This document shows positions 33,276-42,204 of a stretch of DNA of 42,670 nt, one piece after another; position 1 is the first letter of the stretch, and each line of letters opens with the position of its first letter. This DNA is from an uncultured Dehalococcoidia bacterium (GTDB lineage: Bacteria > Chloroflexota > Dehalococcoidia > Lucifugimonadales > Lucifugimonadaceae): positions 1 through 42,670 of the forward strand of contig CAJXEJ010000017.1 in assembly GCA_913052475.1 (NCBI GenBank). The letters run 5' to 3'. Made by a program: the position numbers and the translations under genes. Under the pieces are notes generated by a model. The model did no database searches and had not been told where the DNA came from. It saw only the letters and a list, made by a program, of their open reading frames with translations.

Positions 33276-34442
33276 CTAAGCGTCGACCCGCAGCTTTGCG
33301 AGCCTGCGAAGTCCTTCATCGATCTGATCGTCAGGGATCGTCAGAGAAAGTCTGATGAATCCCTCACCGCCAGGACCGTAACCGTTACCTGGTGTCACGA
33401 CCACATCCACCTCATCGAGCAGCTTCTGAGCGAACTCGGCCGATGTGTATCCTGCCGGGATCGGAGTCCAGATGTACAACGCTCCTTTAGGAGCGACAGC
33501 CGGTATGCCGATCTCGTTCAGGACTGAGACTACCTTGTCACGTCGTTTTCGATATACCTCGTTATTGTTATCGAGCCACTCTGCCGGTAGATCGAGCGCA
33601 GCAATGCCCATCTCCTGATTAGCCTGCGAAAGTCCTGAGTCGATATTCGACTTCACCCGCATGAGTGCATTGACCATCTCGGGATTCCCGGCTGCCATTC
33701 CCACTCGCCAGCCAGTCATATTGGCTGTTTTCGAAAGGGAGTGGAACTCCATGGCAATGTCCATCGCACCTTCGGCCTGCAACACACTGGGTGCGACATA
33801 TCCGTCGTACGTAACCTCGGTATATGCAGCGTCATGGAGCAACGCGATGTCGAACTCTTTGCAGTACCGAACTGCCTCGTCGAAAAAGCTCAGCGGCGCA
33901 ATTGCACCCGTCGGGTTATTTGGGTAGTTGACCCAGAGGGTTTTTGCCTTCTTTGCGACATCGGTCGGGATGTCAGCGAAGTCGACAAGATAGCCATTGT
34001 CTGATCGCAGCGTCACAAAGTGGGTCGTGCCGCCTGCGAACATCGTTCCAATCTCATACACCGGGTACGCCGGGTCGGGACTGATCGAGATGTCACCGGG
34101 ATCGATGAAACACAGCGCAGCGTGGGCGATACCCTCTTTTGCACCGATCAGGTTGATCACTTCGGTTGCAGGATCAAGCTTCACGCCAAATCGATCGTAG
34201 TAGAACTGCGCAACTCTCGCCCTAAACTCAGGAAGCCCTTCGCTTTCGGGATATTTGTGGTTTGCGGGCTTCTTTGAGCCTGCAACGAGCGCGTCGAGTA
34301 CGGGATCCGGAGTTTGCATGTCGGGATCGCCGATACCGAACGAAATTACTTCGATGCCCTGCGCCTTCTTAGCGGCGATAGCTCGGGAGATGCCGACAAA
34401 TAGATACGGGGGTAGATTTTCAACGCGTTCAGCAAATTTCAT
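33276..34442 (-). CDS. dapL: LL-diaminopimelate aminotransferase
   Basis: A 388-residue fold type I PLP aminotransferase that converts tetrahydrodipicolinate directly to LL-diaminopimelate in lysine synthesis. Family features are SFGIGDPDMQTP, KYPESEGLPEFR, NLIGAKEGIAHAAL, WVNYPNNPTGA, LLHDAAYTEV (PLP Asp and Tyr), the PLP Lys in SLSKTANMTGWR, and the C-terminal GFIRLSLT Arg that binds the carboxylate. The LIGAKEGIAH, FxSLSKTxNMTGWR pattern marks DapL more than aspartate aminotransferase. The neighbouring dapF performs the next step, which strengthens the call. Confidence 0.9.
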   Translation of the reverse strand: MKFAERVENLPPYLFVGISRAIAAKKAQGIEVISFGIGDPDMQTPDPVLDALVAGSKKPANHKYPESEGLPEFRARVAQFYYDRFGVKLDPATEVINLIGAKEGIAHAALCFIDPGDISISPDPAYPVYEIGTMFAGGTTHFVTLRSDNGYLVDFADIPTDVAKKAKTLWVNYPNNPTGAIAPLSFFDEAVRYCKEFDIALLHDAAYTEVTYDGYVAPSVLQAEGAMDIAMEFHSLSKTANMTGWRVGMAAGNPEMVNALMRVKSNIDSGLSQANQEMGIAALDLPAEWLDNNNEVYRKRRDKVVSVLNEIGIPAVAPKGALYIWTPIPAGYTSAEFAQKLLDEVDVVVTPGNGYGPGGEGFIRLSLTIPDDQIDEGLRRLAKLRVDA

Positions 34443-34564
34443 TCGTATGCTTCCGTGACTGGTTGTCTAGTTTCTGGTTCTGGATTTTTCGAGAGGACAA
34501 TCGTAAACGAGTGACTCGCAACGATGTGCGGTGCTAATCGCTATGCGGGTGCGAGTGTTGGTTG

Positions 34565-35419
34565 CTAACCGTGCCACACACCCGTGAAAACCTCGACTGC
34601 CGGACCCTCGAGGAACGCTTCCCCTGTTTCGTCCCACGAAATTCGAAGTACGCCACCATCGACCACAACGTCGACCGTGTCGTCGACCAATCCATGGGCG
34701 CGTGCAGCTGATGCAGATGCCGTTGAGCCTGTTCCTGATGACATCGTTTCGCCAGCGCCTCGTTCGAAAATACGGGCCCGGATCTTCGAGCGATTGATTA
34801 CGTTTACGATCTCGAAGTTGATTCTATTCGGGAACAGATCGTGATTCTCGACGTGTGGGCCGATATCGACGAGCGGAAAATCTTCGACTGAATCGCCCAT
34901 TACCACGACTGCGTGTGGATTGCCAACTGCGAGGCAGGTGATGTTCAGTTCACGACCGCCAGCCTGTATCGGGTAGTCTTTGATGATCTCCAGATCGCCT
35001 GTTTGGGCGGTGTCGACCGGTATTTCGGATGGCACGAACGTAGGCTCGCCCATCGCGACCTTGGCGGCGATCATCTTGTCGCCTTCCATTGTCGGCCAGA
35101 CGGTTCGTACACCGCCGCCGGTTTCGACGGTAAGTCCGTTGGCTTCAGGGAGTGCGATTTTTCGGTCGATGACGAACTTTGAGAACAGCCTGATGCCGTT
35201 TCCACTCATTTCAGCTTCCGAACCGTCGGGGTTGTAGACACGCATACGAGCCTGGGCGACGTCGGAGTCCTGGACAAGAACGATGCCATCGGAACCAACA
35301 CCGAACGCGAGGAGGCTCATCTCCTTCGACAGCGCACCCCAGTCGCGATCGATCCCACGGCCGTCGATGGCGATGTAATCGTTGCCGGCGCCGTGCAGTT
35401 TTGCAAACTCTACGGACAT
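34565..35419 (-). CDS. dapF: Diaminopimelate epimerase homologue with Ser/Ser active site
   Basis: A 284-residue DapF that should interconvert LL- and meso-diaminopimelate. The fold is clear: FAKLHGAGNDYIAIDG, MRVYNPDGSEAEMSGNGIR (first half), AVGNPHAVVV and FERGAGETMSSGTGS. In the classical enzyme two cysteines (MCGNG and ACGTG) act as acid and base. Here both are serine: Ser72 (codon AGT) and Ser228 (codon TCA). The rest of the pocket is kept. The variant may be a lineage-specific working epimerase, a different epimerase or racemase, or inactive. The ATG start follows GGAG at six bases. Adjacent dapL supports a role in lysine synthesis. Confidence 0.85.
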   Translation of the reverse strand: MSVEFAKLHGAGNDYIAIDGRGIDRDWGALSKEMSLLAFGVGSDGIVLVQDSDVAQARMRVYNPDGSEAEMSGNGIRLFSKFVIDRKIALPEANGLTVETGGGVRTVWPTMEGDKMIAAKVAMGEPTFVPSEIPVDTAQTGDLEIIKDYPIQAGGRELNITCLAVGNPHAVVVMGDSVEDFPLVDIGPHVENHDLFPNRINFEIVNVINRSKIRARIFERGAGETMSSGTGSTASASAARAHGLVDDTVDVVVDGGVLRISWDETGEAFLEGPAVEVFTGVWHG

Positions 35420-35494
35420 TGTTTCTCCAGGAATGGTTGCTAATTGGTGTGCGTGTAACTAAACGATTCTATGGACGATTCGTGAAAACTGCGA

Positions 35495-35513
35495 ACTTGA
35501 TCCCTTATCAAGT
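35495..35513. repeat. Inverted repeat between miaA and dapF
   Basis: ACTTGAT and ATCAAGT form a perfect 7-bp inverted repeat around CCCTT. It lies 47 bases past the miaA stop and 75 bases before dapF on the minus strand. It may be a weak terminator (CAGTTTTC follows on the minus strand) or an operator in the dapF promoter. Confidence 0.35.
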
Positions 35514-35560
35514 ATTTGGCGTTATATATTGTCAAATTCCAGTTGTGGTAGCTGTCGGAA

Positions 35561-36520
35561 TCAATTAGTGTGACGCCAGTCTGTTGCTGCTTCGAGTATC
35601 GATTTTGCTGTCTGAAGCGGATCAGTGGTCATGTCGAACCAGTTGATTCGTGGATCATCTTGCTTGAACCAGTTATTCTGATGCCGGACGAGTCGATTGG
35701 TCGCCACGGTGGTCAGGCGAATCGCCTCTTCCAGATCATATTTTCCATCGATGTGACCAATCATTTGCTTGTAGCCGATACCGCTGAGAGCCCGCGATTG
35801 AGCCGAGTAACCGGCATTCAATAACGATTCAACTTCAGCTTGCCAACCTAGGATACGCATCGACTCGAGTCGTTCCTGAATTCGCGTGTGAAGAACTGAT
35901 CGCTTGACAGAAAGTCCTATTACGTGGGTGTAGTACGGTTCCTCAACAGCTTTGCAGTGAATTTGTGTTTGTTCAGCACTGCCTGATTCGGCGCGTTCAA
36001 TGGCTCTGATTATTCGTCGAGGATTTTGTAAATCAGTGTCATCGGCAACTTCGGGTGCGAGGGTCTGCAGGCGATTGCCAAGGGCTTCAACACCATCAAT
36101 TTCGAGTATTTGCTCAAGCTCAGTGCGTAATTGCCGATTCGGTTCGATTTTGGGGACATCCCAACCTTCGAGAAGTGCCCAGATGTATTGTCCCGAACCG
36201 CCAACGACAATTGGCAGCTTCCCTCGCAAGTTGATCTCTTCGATGGTTTCCCGCGCGCGAGTGAGATATTCGGCAAGGCTGAATTCATCGTCTGGTTCAA
36301 GGATGTCGATCAGATGATGCGGCAGGCCGTTCATCTCAGCAGGCGTTGGTTTTGCTGTAGCGACATCCATTCCACGATAGAACAAACGTGAATCGCCGTT
36401 CACAATCTCGCCATCGAGCGCAAGTGCCAACTCAACACTCAACGAGGTCTTACCGGTGGCTGTAGCGCCAATGATAACGAGCACATTGGGTTTGGATCGA
36501 TCGTTCGTATTAGTAGCCAA
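35561..36520 (-). CDS. miaA: tRNA dimethylallyltransferase
   Basis: A 319-residue MiaA that adds a dimethylallyl group to N6 of A37 in tRNAs reading UNN codons. Visible are the P-loop GATATGKTSLS, the catalytic Asp segment NGDSRLFYRGMDVATAKP, HHLIDILEPDDEFS, VVGGSGQYI, and the C-terminal TVATNRLVRHQNNWFK. The start is a TTG with a weak site, the only in-frame option. It ends the tpiA-miaA pair; the gap to tpiA is 15 bases, so co-transcription is likely. Confidence 0.95.
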   Translation of the reverse strand: MATNTNDRSKPNVLVIIGATATGKTSLSVELALALDGEIVNGDSRLFYRGMDVATAKPTPAEMNGLPHHLIDILEPDDEFSLAEYLTRARETIEEINLRGKLPIVVGGSGQYIWALLEGWDVPKIEPNRQLRTELEQILEIDGVEALGNRLQTLAPEVADDTDLQNPRRIIRAIERAESGSAEQTQIHCKAVEEPYYTHVIGLSVKRSVLHTRIQERLESMRILGWQAEVESLLNAGYSAQSRALSGIGYKQMIGHIDGKYDLEEAIRLTTVATNRLVRHQNNWFKQDDPRINWFDMTTDPLQTAKSILEAATDWRHTN

Positions 36521-36535
36521 AACTAGGTCGCCTAC

Positions 36536-37291
36536 TTAGTTCGAACCGGCCGCAGCGATCAGTTTCGAAAACTCATCGGCTTTCAAGCTTGCACCACCGA
36601 CCAGCGCCCCATCAATGTCAGGCTTGTCGAGTAGCTCGGCAACGTTTCCCGAGTTTACACTCCCACCATAGAGCACCCTCGTGGAATTGGCTGCGTCGGG
36701 CGCGAGTTTGCGGATTACTTTTCTACAGACGGCGGTCATGTCCTGCGCCTGGTCTGAGGTTGCTGCCTCTCCGGTGCCAATCGCCCAGACTGGCTCGTAC
36801 GCTACGATAAGCGAATCCCAGGCACTAAATTCAGCCAGACTCGATTCGAGTTGCTCGGCGACAAACGACTCGGCATTTCCAAATTTACGGACGCTGAGAT
36901 CCTCGCCGATGCACAGGATCGGTGTCAGGCCAGCTTCAGCCACCGCAATCGCCTTCGAAGCAATCTGTTCAGAGGTTTCGCCGTTCAAGGCGCGCCGTTC
37001 GGAGTGACCCACAATTACGTGACTGACGAATCCTCGGAGCATCGAGGTTGAAACTTCCCCGGTAAATGCGCCATCGGCGTTTGAGCTTACGTTCTGAGCA
37101 CCGACCTGGATGGTCGACCCACATAACACTTGTGCAATGGTCGCTATCGACACGAATGGTGGGCAAACGATTTTATCGACACCACTGACACTGTTGCTCA
37201 GCTTGAGAATTCCCTTCGCCAGTTCAAGGCCCGACTCAACATCGGTGTTCATTTTCCAGTTGCCAGCGACTACCGGGGTTCGGTTTGCCAT
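36536..37291 (-). CDS. tpiA: Triosephosphate isomerase
   Basis: A 251-residue TIM barrel that interconverts dihydroxyacetone phosphate and glyceraldehyde 3-phosphate. The catalytic residues are all present: Asn and Lys in GNWKMN, His in VIVGHSERR, Glu in VAYEPVWAIGTG. The phosphate loop YGGSVNSGN and the C-terminal GALVGGASL are also intact. It lies 48 bases downstream of pgk on the same strand, a common glycolytic pairing. Confidence 0.97.
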   Translation of the reverse strand: MANRTPVVAGNWKMNTDVESGLELAKGILKLSNSVSGVDKIVCPPFVSIATIAQVLCGSTIQVGAQNVSSNADGAFTGEVSTSMLRGFVSHVIVGHSERRALNGETSEQIASKAIAVAEAGLTPILCIGEDLSVRKFGNAESFVAEQLESSLAEFSAWDSLIVAYEPVWAIGTGEAATSDQAQDMTAVCRKVIRKLAPDAANSTRVLYGGSVNSGNVAELLDKPDIDGALVGGASLKADEFSKLIAAAGSN

Positions 37292-37339
37292 TTAATAATT
37301 CCTAAGTCCTCTGTGGCTTTCTTAGAATTGTTTCGTGAT

Positions 37340-38518
37340 TTATCCGAGGTCATCGAGCGCGGCGATTCCCGGTAAAACTTTGCCTTCGAGAAATTCGAGG
37401 GATGCACCGCCACCGGTCGATACGTGGGTGATCTGATCGACGAGATTCAATGAACCAACCACTTCAGCGGTCGATCCACCACCGATTACCGAGGTCGCCT
37501 TCTTGTTAGCCGCAACCGCTTTTGCGATGGCTGTTGAACCTTTCGCAAATTCTGGCCATTCAAACACACCCATCGGACCGTTCCAGATAATGGTGTCAGC
37601 GAGGGAAATGATTCGTGAATACTCTTTCGATGAGCGAGGTCCGATATCGAGAATCAGGCCGTCCATCGGAACTTCGGTAGATTCACAAACCGTTGGCGGT
37701 GAGGTTTCGTCGAATTCGGGTGCAGTTACAACGTCTGCTGGTAGTACAACATTGGCGCCACCAGACTCTAGTAGACCATTTGCGGCTGAAGCGTTTTCCT
37801 TTGTTATGACCGCTGCCCCACCCGACTGGCCCTGAGCAACATAGAACGCGGCGACCATACCTCCACCGACGAGAATAATGTCGACATTTTTCGCTAAATG
37901 CTGGAGCACCTGGATTTTGTCGGCAACCTTGGCGCCGCCGATGATCGCGATGGTTGCGCCAGTCGAACCTTCAAGAGAACTACCGAGCATTTCTATCTCT
38001 CGTTCCATCAGAAAACCCGCATACGCTGGTAAATATGCGGCAACTCCGGCGGTTGAAGCATGCGCCCGATGGGCAGCACCGAATGAGTCGTTAACGTAGA
38101 TGTCGGCGAGTGACGCGAGATATTTCGAAAATTCGGGTTCGTTTGCTTCTTCTCCGGGATCGAATCTCAGATTTTCGAGCAGCGCGAATTCGCCGGCACT
38201 CAGTAGTGAAATCACTTTTGATGGTTGATCTCCGCTTGGGCCGCCAGCGTCCTTCACCGATGTGTTCAAGAGTTCGGAAAGTCGTTCTCGAACCGGTGCA
38301 AGTCGCATTTCCTCGACTACCTGCCCTTTTGGACGGCCGAAGTGCGAACAGACAACAACTTTAGCTCCTTCGTTTTCGAGGAGTTTCAGTGTTGGTAATG
38401 CTGCTTTGATGCGTGAATCGTCCGAAATAACGCTACCGCGCATTGGCACATTGAAATCGACTCTTACCAGAACGGTCTTGCCGTTTACGTTCACGTCTCT
38501 GATCGTTCGTTTATTCAT
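37340..38518 (-). CDS. pgk: Phosphoglycerate kinase
   Basis: A 392-residue kinase that transfers the phosphate of 1,3-bisphosphoglycerate to ADP. Landmarks are VLVRVDFNVPM, SHFGRPKG (substrate-binding Arg), LLENLRFDPGEE, NDSFGAAHRAHAS, GGAKVADKI, IIWNGPMGVFEWPEFAKG and GGGSTAEVV. The ATG at 38516-38518 is used; an open extension to 38548 overlaps the preceding gene and is not family-like. A polyprenyl-synthase homologue stops 13 bases upstream, so they probably share a transcript. Confidence 0.97.
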   Translation of the reverse strand: MNKRTIRDVNVNGKTVLVRVDFNVPMRGSVISDDSRIKAALPTLKLLENEGAKVVVCSHFGRPKGQVVEEMRLAPVRERLSELLNTSVKDAGGPSGDQPSKVISLLSAGEFALLENLRFDPGEEANEPEFSKYLASLADIYVNDSFGAAHRAHASTAGVAAYLPAYAGFLMEREIEMLGSSLEGSTGATIAIIGGAKVADKIQVLQHLAKNVDIILVGGGMVAAFYVAQGQSGGAAVITKENASAANGLLESGGANVVLPADVVTAPEFDETSPPTVCESTEVPMDGLILDIGPRSSKEYSRIISLADTIIWNGPMGVFEWPEFAKGSTAIAKAVAANKKATSVIGGGSTAEVVGSLNLVDQITHVSTGGGASLEFLEGKVLPGIAALDDLG

Positions 38519-38531
38519 TGGATCAGCTTTT

Positions 38532-39575
38532 CTAGTTCGATCCAACAATCAAATTCGCGCTTTCGACCAAAGTGGCTTTGAACTCGTTGTCAAATCCGGC
38601 AGAATCGAGAGCGTCAATCCCTTCGGCGATCAACTCTCGAACCTTCGATTCAGCGAACGCCCTACTGTCGGTTTCGGCAAGAATCGATGTGAGTTCATCG
38701 AGATCGGCAGTATCTAGCACGCGCTTCATGAATATCTCGCCGAGTCGCAGCCGCGTAGCCGGAGTTCCGGTTTCGATTGCGTGCGCAGTAGCAAGCGACT
38801 TTTTCTTGGACTGCAACCTGCCCCGCTGAACCTCTGTGCGCTCGGTTCCGGCCTCAGGCCAGAGTGCCAGTAAATCGATGTTGAGATTCTGGGCTGTACC
38901 GATGGCACTACCGAACCTATTCAGTGCGTCGAGCGTTGAATCGTCAACAGCCGCGGCAATACCACCCAGCTTGGCAGCGATTCCAAACAGCGCACCGTGT
39001 TTACGGGCTACTGTGACGATCTCACCGACACCTACCGTTGCTCGCTCTTGATTGGAAATATCGAGATATTCACCCTCGCAAACCTCAAGTGTTGCATTAT
39101 CGAGCGATTCAAGGGCCAGTGAAATACTCCGTGGATCGCTAGTTGCACCCTTCGCTTTTATTTGTTCGAATATCGAAAGGCGCGCCATAGCATGAATACC
39201 ATCGCCGGCATTGATCGCCTGGGCAGGTCCCCACGCCCACCAGATCGTTGGGCGGGCGTGGCGTTCCGTATTCGCGTTTTGAACGTCTTCATGAACTAGC
39301 AGGAAGTTGTATAACAGCTCTACGGCAACGGCGTACGGCATTGCTGAATCGTTGTTTCCGCCCGCAGCTTGTGATGTTGCTAGGACGAGATGCCCGTGTG
39401 ATCGATCCTGAAGAACAGACGGTTCAGGTTCACCATTTTGATCCACCCATCCGAGTTGGTACGCCATCATCTTGTAGAGCGGAAGCTCCCGTGCGTCGAC
39501 GAATTTCTTCAGTGCCGATTCAAATTGATCTGAATCGTCAGATGTGAGCCCGGGGAGGATTCCCGTGAATGCCAA
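38532..39575 (-). CDS. Polyprenyl-synthetase homologue with altered Asp motifs
   Basis: A 347-residue all-helical trans-isoprenyl diphosphate synthase homologue. AVELLYNFLLVHEDVQNAN and RPTIWWAWGPAQAINAGDG align with the region around the first Asp-rich motif (usually HDDIxD...RRGxPT). Here DDxxD reads E96-D97-x-x-N100. The second motif, normally QxxDDxxD, reads QNLNIDLLALW with only one Asp. Both magnesium-diphosphate sites are weakened, so chain-elongating activity is uncertain. It may be a divergent synthase, a non-catalytic partner subunit, or a diphosphate-binding protein. TTG start with GGAGA at seven bases. If active, it could supply the menaquinone side chain. Confidence 0.75.
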   Translation of the reverse strand: MAFTGILPGLTSDDSDQFESALKKFVDARELPLYKMMAYQLGWVDQNGEPEPSVLQDRSHGHLVLATSQAAGGNNDSAMPYAVAVELLYNFLLVHEDVQNANTERHARPTIWWAWGPAQAINAGDGIHAMARLSIFEQIKAKGATSDPRSISLALESLDNATLEVCEGEYLDISNQERATVGVGEIVTVARKHGALFGIAAKLGGIAAAVDDSTLDALNRFGSAIGTAQNLNIDLLALWPEAGTERTEVQRGRLQSKKKSLATAHAIETGTPATRLRLGEIFMKRVLDTADLDELTSILAETDSRAFAESKVRELIAEGIDALDSAGFDNEFKATLVESANLIVGSN

Positions 39576-39658
39576 TCAAGTTCTCCGAGTGATGTGTAAT
39601 CGATCTTTCGTAAGTTCAGGAATACGAAATCGAGCCGAATAAGGGTAACCGAGAGCGG

Positions 39659-40285
39659 CTAGCTAACGACGATGTCATCGACGATATTCCGCATTGATTC
39701 GACGCTGATCGCGCCGTTACGTAGAACAACCACTTCCCCATCAGCGTAGGAAACCACAGTGCTGGGTTCATCGCTCGTGCCGCACGGTGCATCGATACAC
39801 CCGGCAATATTGCTGCCGAAAACCTGCTCGGCGAAGATCGCTTCCTTGATCGGTGGTCGCCCTGTGAGATTGCAGCTGGTTCCGGTAAGCGGAACACCCG
39901 AGACGCAAATTAACTCTCTCACCAGATCGTGATTTGGAACCCTGACACCGACCGTACCAGTACCTGCAGTGACCACTTCGGGCACAGATTTACTGGCTGG
40001 CAGTACGATTGTCAGTACACCCGGCCAGAATCGCTCGGCAAGTTTGCGAAGTGGGGATGGAAATTCGGTCACTAGAGGATCAACCATTGCAAAGTCGTCC
40101 AATAACAGAGGTACTGGTGTGCCTGGATTCCGCCCCTTTATTGCGAATACATCCCCGACAGCGGCGGCGCTAAGACCATCCGCGCCGAGTGCAAAAAACG
40201 TGTCGGTTGGGAACGCCACTAGCTCGCCGAATTTCAGCGCATTGGCAGCATTGTGTATTCCAGAATTATCGGGTGAAAACAGCAT
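39659..40285 (-). CDS. L-threonylcarbamoyladenylate synthase (Sua5/TsaC type)
   Basis: A 208-residue YrdC-domain protein that makes threonylcarbamoyl-AMP for the t6A37 modification of tRNA. Signature elements are GELVAFPTDTFFALGAD, AIKGRNPGTPVPLLL (KxR loop), RFWPGVLTIVLPAS, VGVRVPNHDLVREL and a variant of SANxSG, TSCNLTG. It lacks the C-terminal Sua5 domain, so it is TsaC/YwlC-length. It starts the minus-strand series; guaA diverges from it across about 200 bases that hold the promoters of both. Confidence 0.92.
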   Translation of the reverse strand: MLFSPDNSGIHNAANALKFGELVAFPTDTFFALGADGLSAAAVGDVFAIKGRNPGTPVPLLLDDFAMVDPLVTEFPSPLRKLAERFWPGVLTIVLPASKSVPEVVTAGTGTVGVRVPNHDLVRELICVSGVPLTGTSCNLTGRPPIKEAIFAEQVFGSNIAGCIDAPCGTSDEPSTVVSYADGEVVVLRNGAISVESMRNIVDDIVVS

Positions 40286-40484
40286 CGAATAATGTTAGCT
40301 AACCTTAGTACGTTCAGACGAGTCTTCTTTATCGAAAAATATCCGTGACTCAACCGATGGGGAGAGGTAGATTTATTTCTCAGGCTTAACGGACGTGACC
40401 GCACGGCGCGCTGGCAAGGCGTCATGGGGTGTCCAAATGGCATTTCGCTAGCCTGTTCTGTCGCAGCGATCGGGGAACCATGCC

Positions 40485-42152
40485 ATGAATCAAAACCCAA
40501 CCGACGATTCGTCCCGTCGAGTATCCACTTCCGACGACATAGAGGTCGGTACGTATCTCGAGATTGCTCAGGCCGATCAAGTTGCCGGTGGTAATCCGCC
40601 GATTGACGACCGGATGAAGACCATCGTCATTATCGACTTCGGTTCTCAGTATTCCCGTCTGATCGCTCGCCGAATCCGCGAGTCCAACGCGTACTGCGAA
40701 ATTCTTCCCCACGATGCTGGAAACGAAATTCTCGATGATCAGGATGTGATCGGCGTCATCCTATCTGGTGGTCCCAACAGCGTGTACGAAAATGACGCTC
40801 CGATGGCTCCGACCTGGATATTCGACGCTGGAGTGCCAATTCTAGGTATCTGCTATGGCATGCAGCTTCTTGCTCACCAGCTCGGCGGCAAGGTTGAACG
40901 CGGTATGGAGCGCGAGTACGGGCACGCCGTTGTTCACAAAGACGGGCAAGAAAACCTTCTTTTCAAAGGGCTCGACAACGAAGTTCCCGTTTGGATGAGT
41001 CATGGCGATCGAATCGAAGAGATTCCGCCCGGATTCCGATCGATGGCATACACCGAAAACTCCCCGTTAGCGGTGATGGGGAATGAAGATGGAACGTACT
41101 GGGGTATTCAGTTTCACCCGGAAGTGGCTCACACGCCGCAGGGCGAGGAAATTCTTCGCAATTTCGTGTTCGGTGTCTGTGGTGCGGCTGGCGACTGGAC
41201 GCCGGCCAATTTCGTGTCCGACGCTGTTGATCGTATTAAGCAACGCGTCGGCGATGGCAAGGTTATTTGCGCCCTCTCGGGCGGTGTCGATTCCACGGTC
41301 GCTGCAGCATTGATTCACCGGGCGATCGGTGATCGACTCACCTGCATATTTGTCGACAACGGATTGCTTAGAAAAGACGAGGCTGACCGGGTTCAAAACG
41401 TATTCGCCAGCCAGCTCGGTGTGAATTTCATCTTTATCGATGGATCAAAGCGATTCTTGAGTGCTCTCAAAGGCGTAATTGATCCTGAAGTGAAGCGAAA
41501 ATCCATCGGTAACGAATTCATTAAGATATTCGAGGAAGTCGCCAACGAAATTGGGGAAGTCCACTACCTTGCGCAAGGCACGCTCTATCCCGATGTAATT
41601 GAGAGTGTCAGTGCCGACTCAACAGCTTCACACAAGATCAAGACCCATCACAACGTTGGTGGTCTTCCCGAGCACATGAATCTCAAGCTGGTCGAACCGC
41701 TTCGGTACATGTTCAAAGACGAAGTTAGAAAAGCTGGTACCGAACTTGGATTGACACCTCAGAGCGTTAATCGACAACCTTTCCCCGGACCGGGTCTTGC
41801 AATTCGAATCATGGGTGAGGTCACGTACGAAAAACTCGAAATTCTTCGTGAAGTCGACTGGATCGTGATCGACGAGATTAAGAACGATGGCCTCTACGAC
41901 AAGCTGTGGCAATCGTTCGCTGTCCTGACCAACACTCAGACCGTTGGTGTAATGGGTGATCAACGAACCTACCAGTACGTCGTTGCTATTAGAGCGGTGA
42001 CAAGCGCCGACGCAATGACCGCCGACTGGGCACGTCTGCCCTATGACACTTTGGCGAGAATATCTAACCGAATCGTAAACGAGGTCGACGAAGTGAACCG
42101 GGTTGTGCTCGATATCACCAGCAAACCCCCCGGAACTATTGAGTGGGAATAA
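40485..42152 (+). CDS. guaA: GMP synthase (glutamine-hydrolysing)
   Basis: A 555-residue enzyme that aminates XMP to GMP. The N-terminal class I amidotransferase has IVIIDFGSQYS, the nucleophile Cys in LGICYGMQLL, and the His-Glu pair in QFHPEVAH. The ATP pyrophosphatase domain has the PP-loop LSGGVDSTVAA. The dimerisation domain has RQPFPGPGLAIR and ends in SKPPGTIEWE, the typical terminus. The start at 40485 has GGGGA eight bases upstream and adds a 43-residue acidic leader before the domain. ATG 40614 would give the standard-length protein but has no ribosome binding site. purD follows 52 bases later. Confidence 0.97.
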   Translation: MNQNPTDDSSRRVSTSDDIEVGTYLEIAQADQVAGGNPPIDDRMKTIVIIDFGSQYSRLIARRIRESNAYCEILPHDAGNEILDDQDVIGVILSGGPNSVYENDAPMAPTWIFDAGVPILGICYGMQLLAHQLGGKVERGMEREYGHAVVHKDGQENLLFKGLDNEVPVWMSHGDRIEEIPPGFRSMAYTENSPLAVMGNEDGTYWGIQFHPEVAHTPQGEEILRNFVFGVCGAAGDWTPANFVSDAVDRIKQRVGDGKVICALSGGVDSTVAAALIHRAIGDRLTCIFVDNGLLRKDEADRVQNVFASQLGVNFIFIDGSKRFLSALKGVIDPEVKRKSIGNEFIKIFEEVANEIGEVHYLAQGTLYPDVIESVSADSTASHKIKTHHNVGGLPEHMNLKLVEPLRYMFKDEVRKAGTELGLTPQSVNRQPFPGPGLAIRIMGEVTYEKLEILREVDWIVIDEIKNDGLYDKLWQSFAVLTNTQTVGVMGDQRTYQYVVAIRAVTSADAMTADWARLPYDTLARISNRIVNEVDEVNRVVLDITSKPPGTIEWE

Positions 42153-42204
42153 ATCTCAATAACGATTCGATTCTGCTATAAGCGAGAAACTGTGTGAGGT
42201 TGAA

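Noticed and set aside
40286-40484. Purine riboswitch before guaA
   Set aside because: No purine-aptamer core or paired P1-P2-P3 pattern is seen in this 199-base region; it appears to be a plain divergent promoter region.
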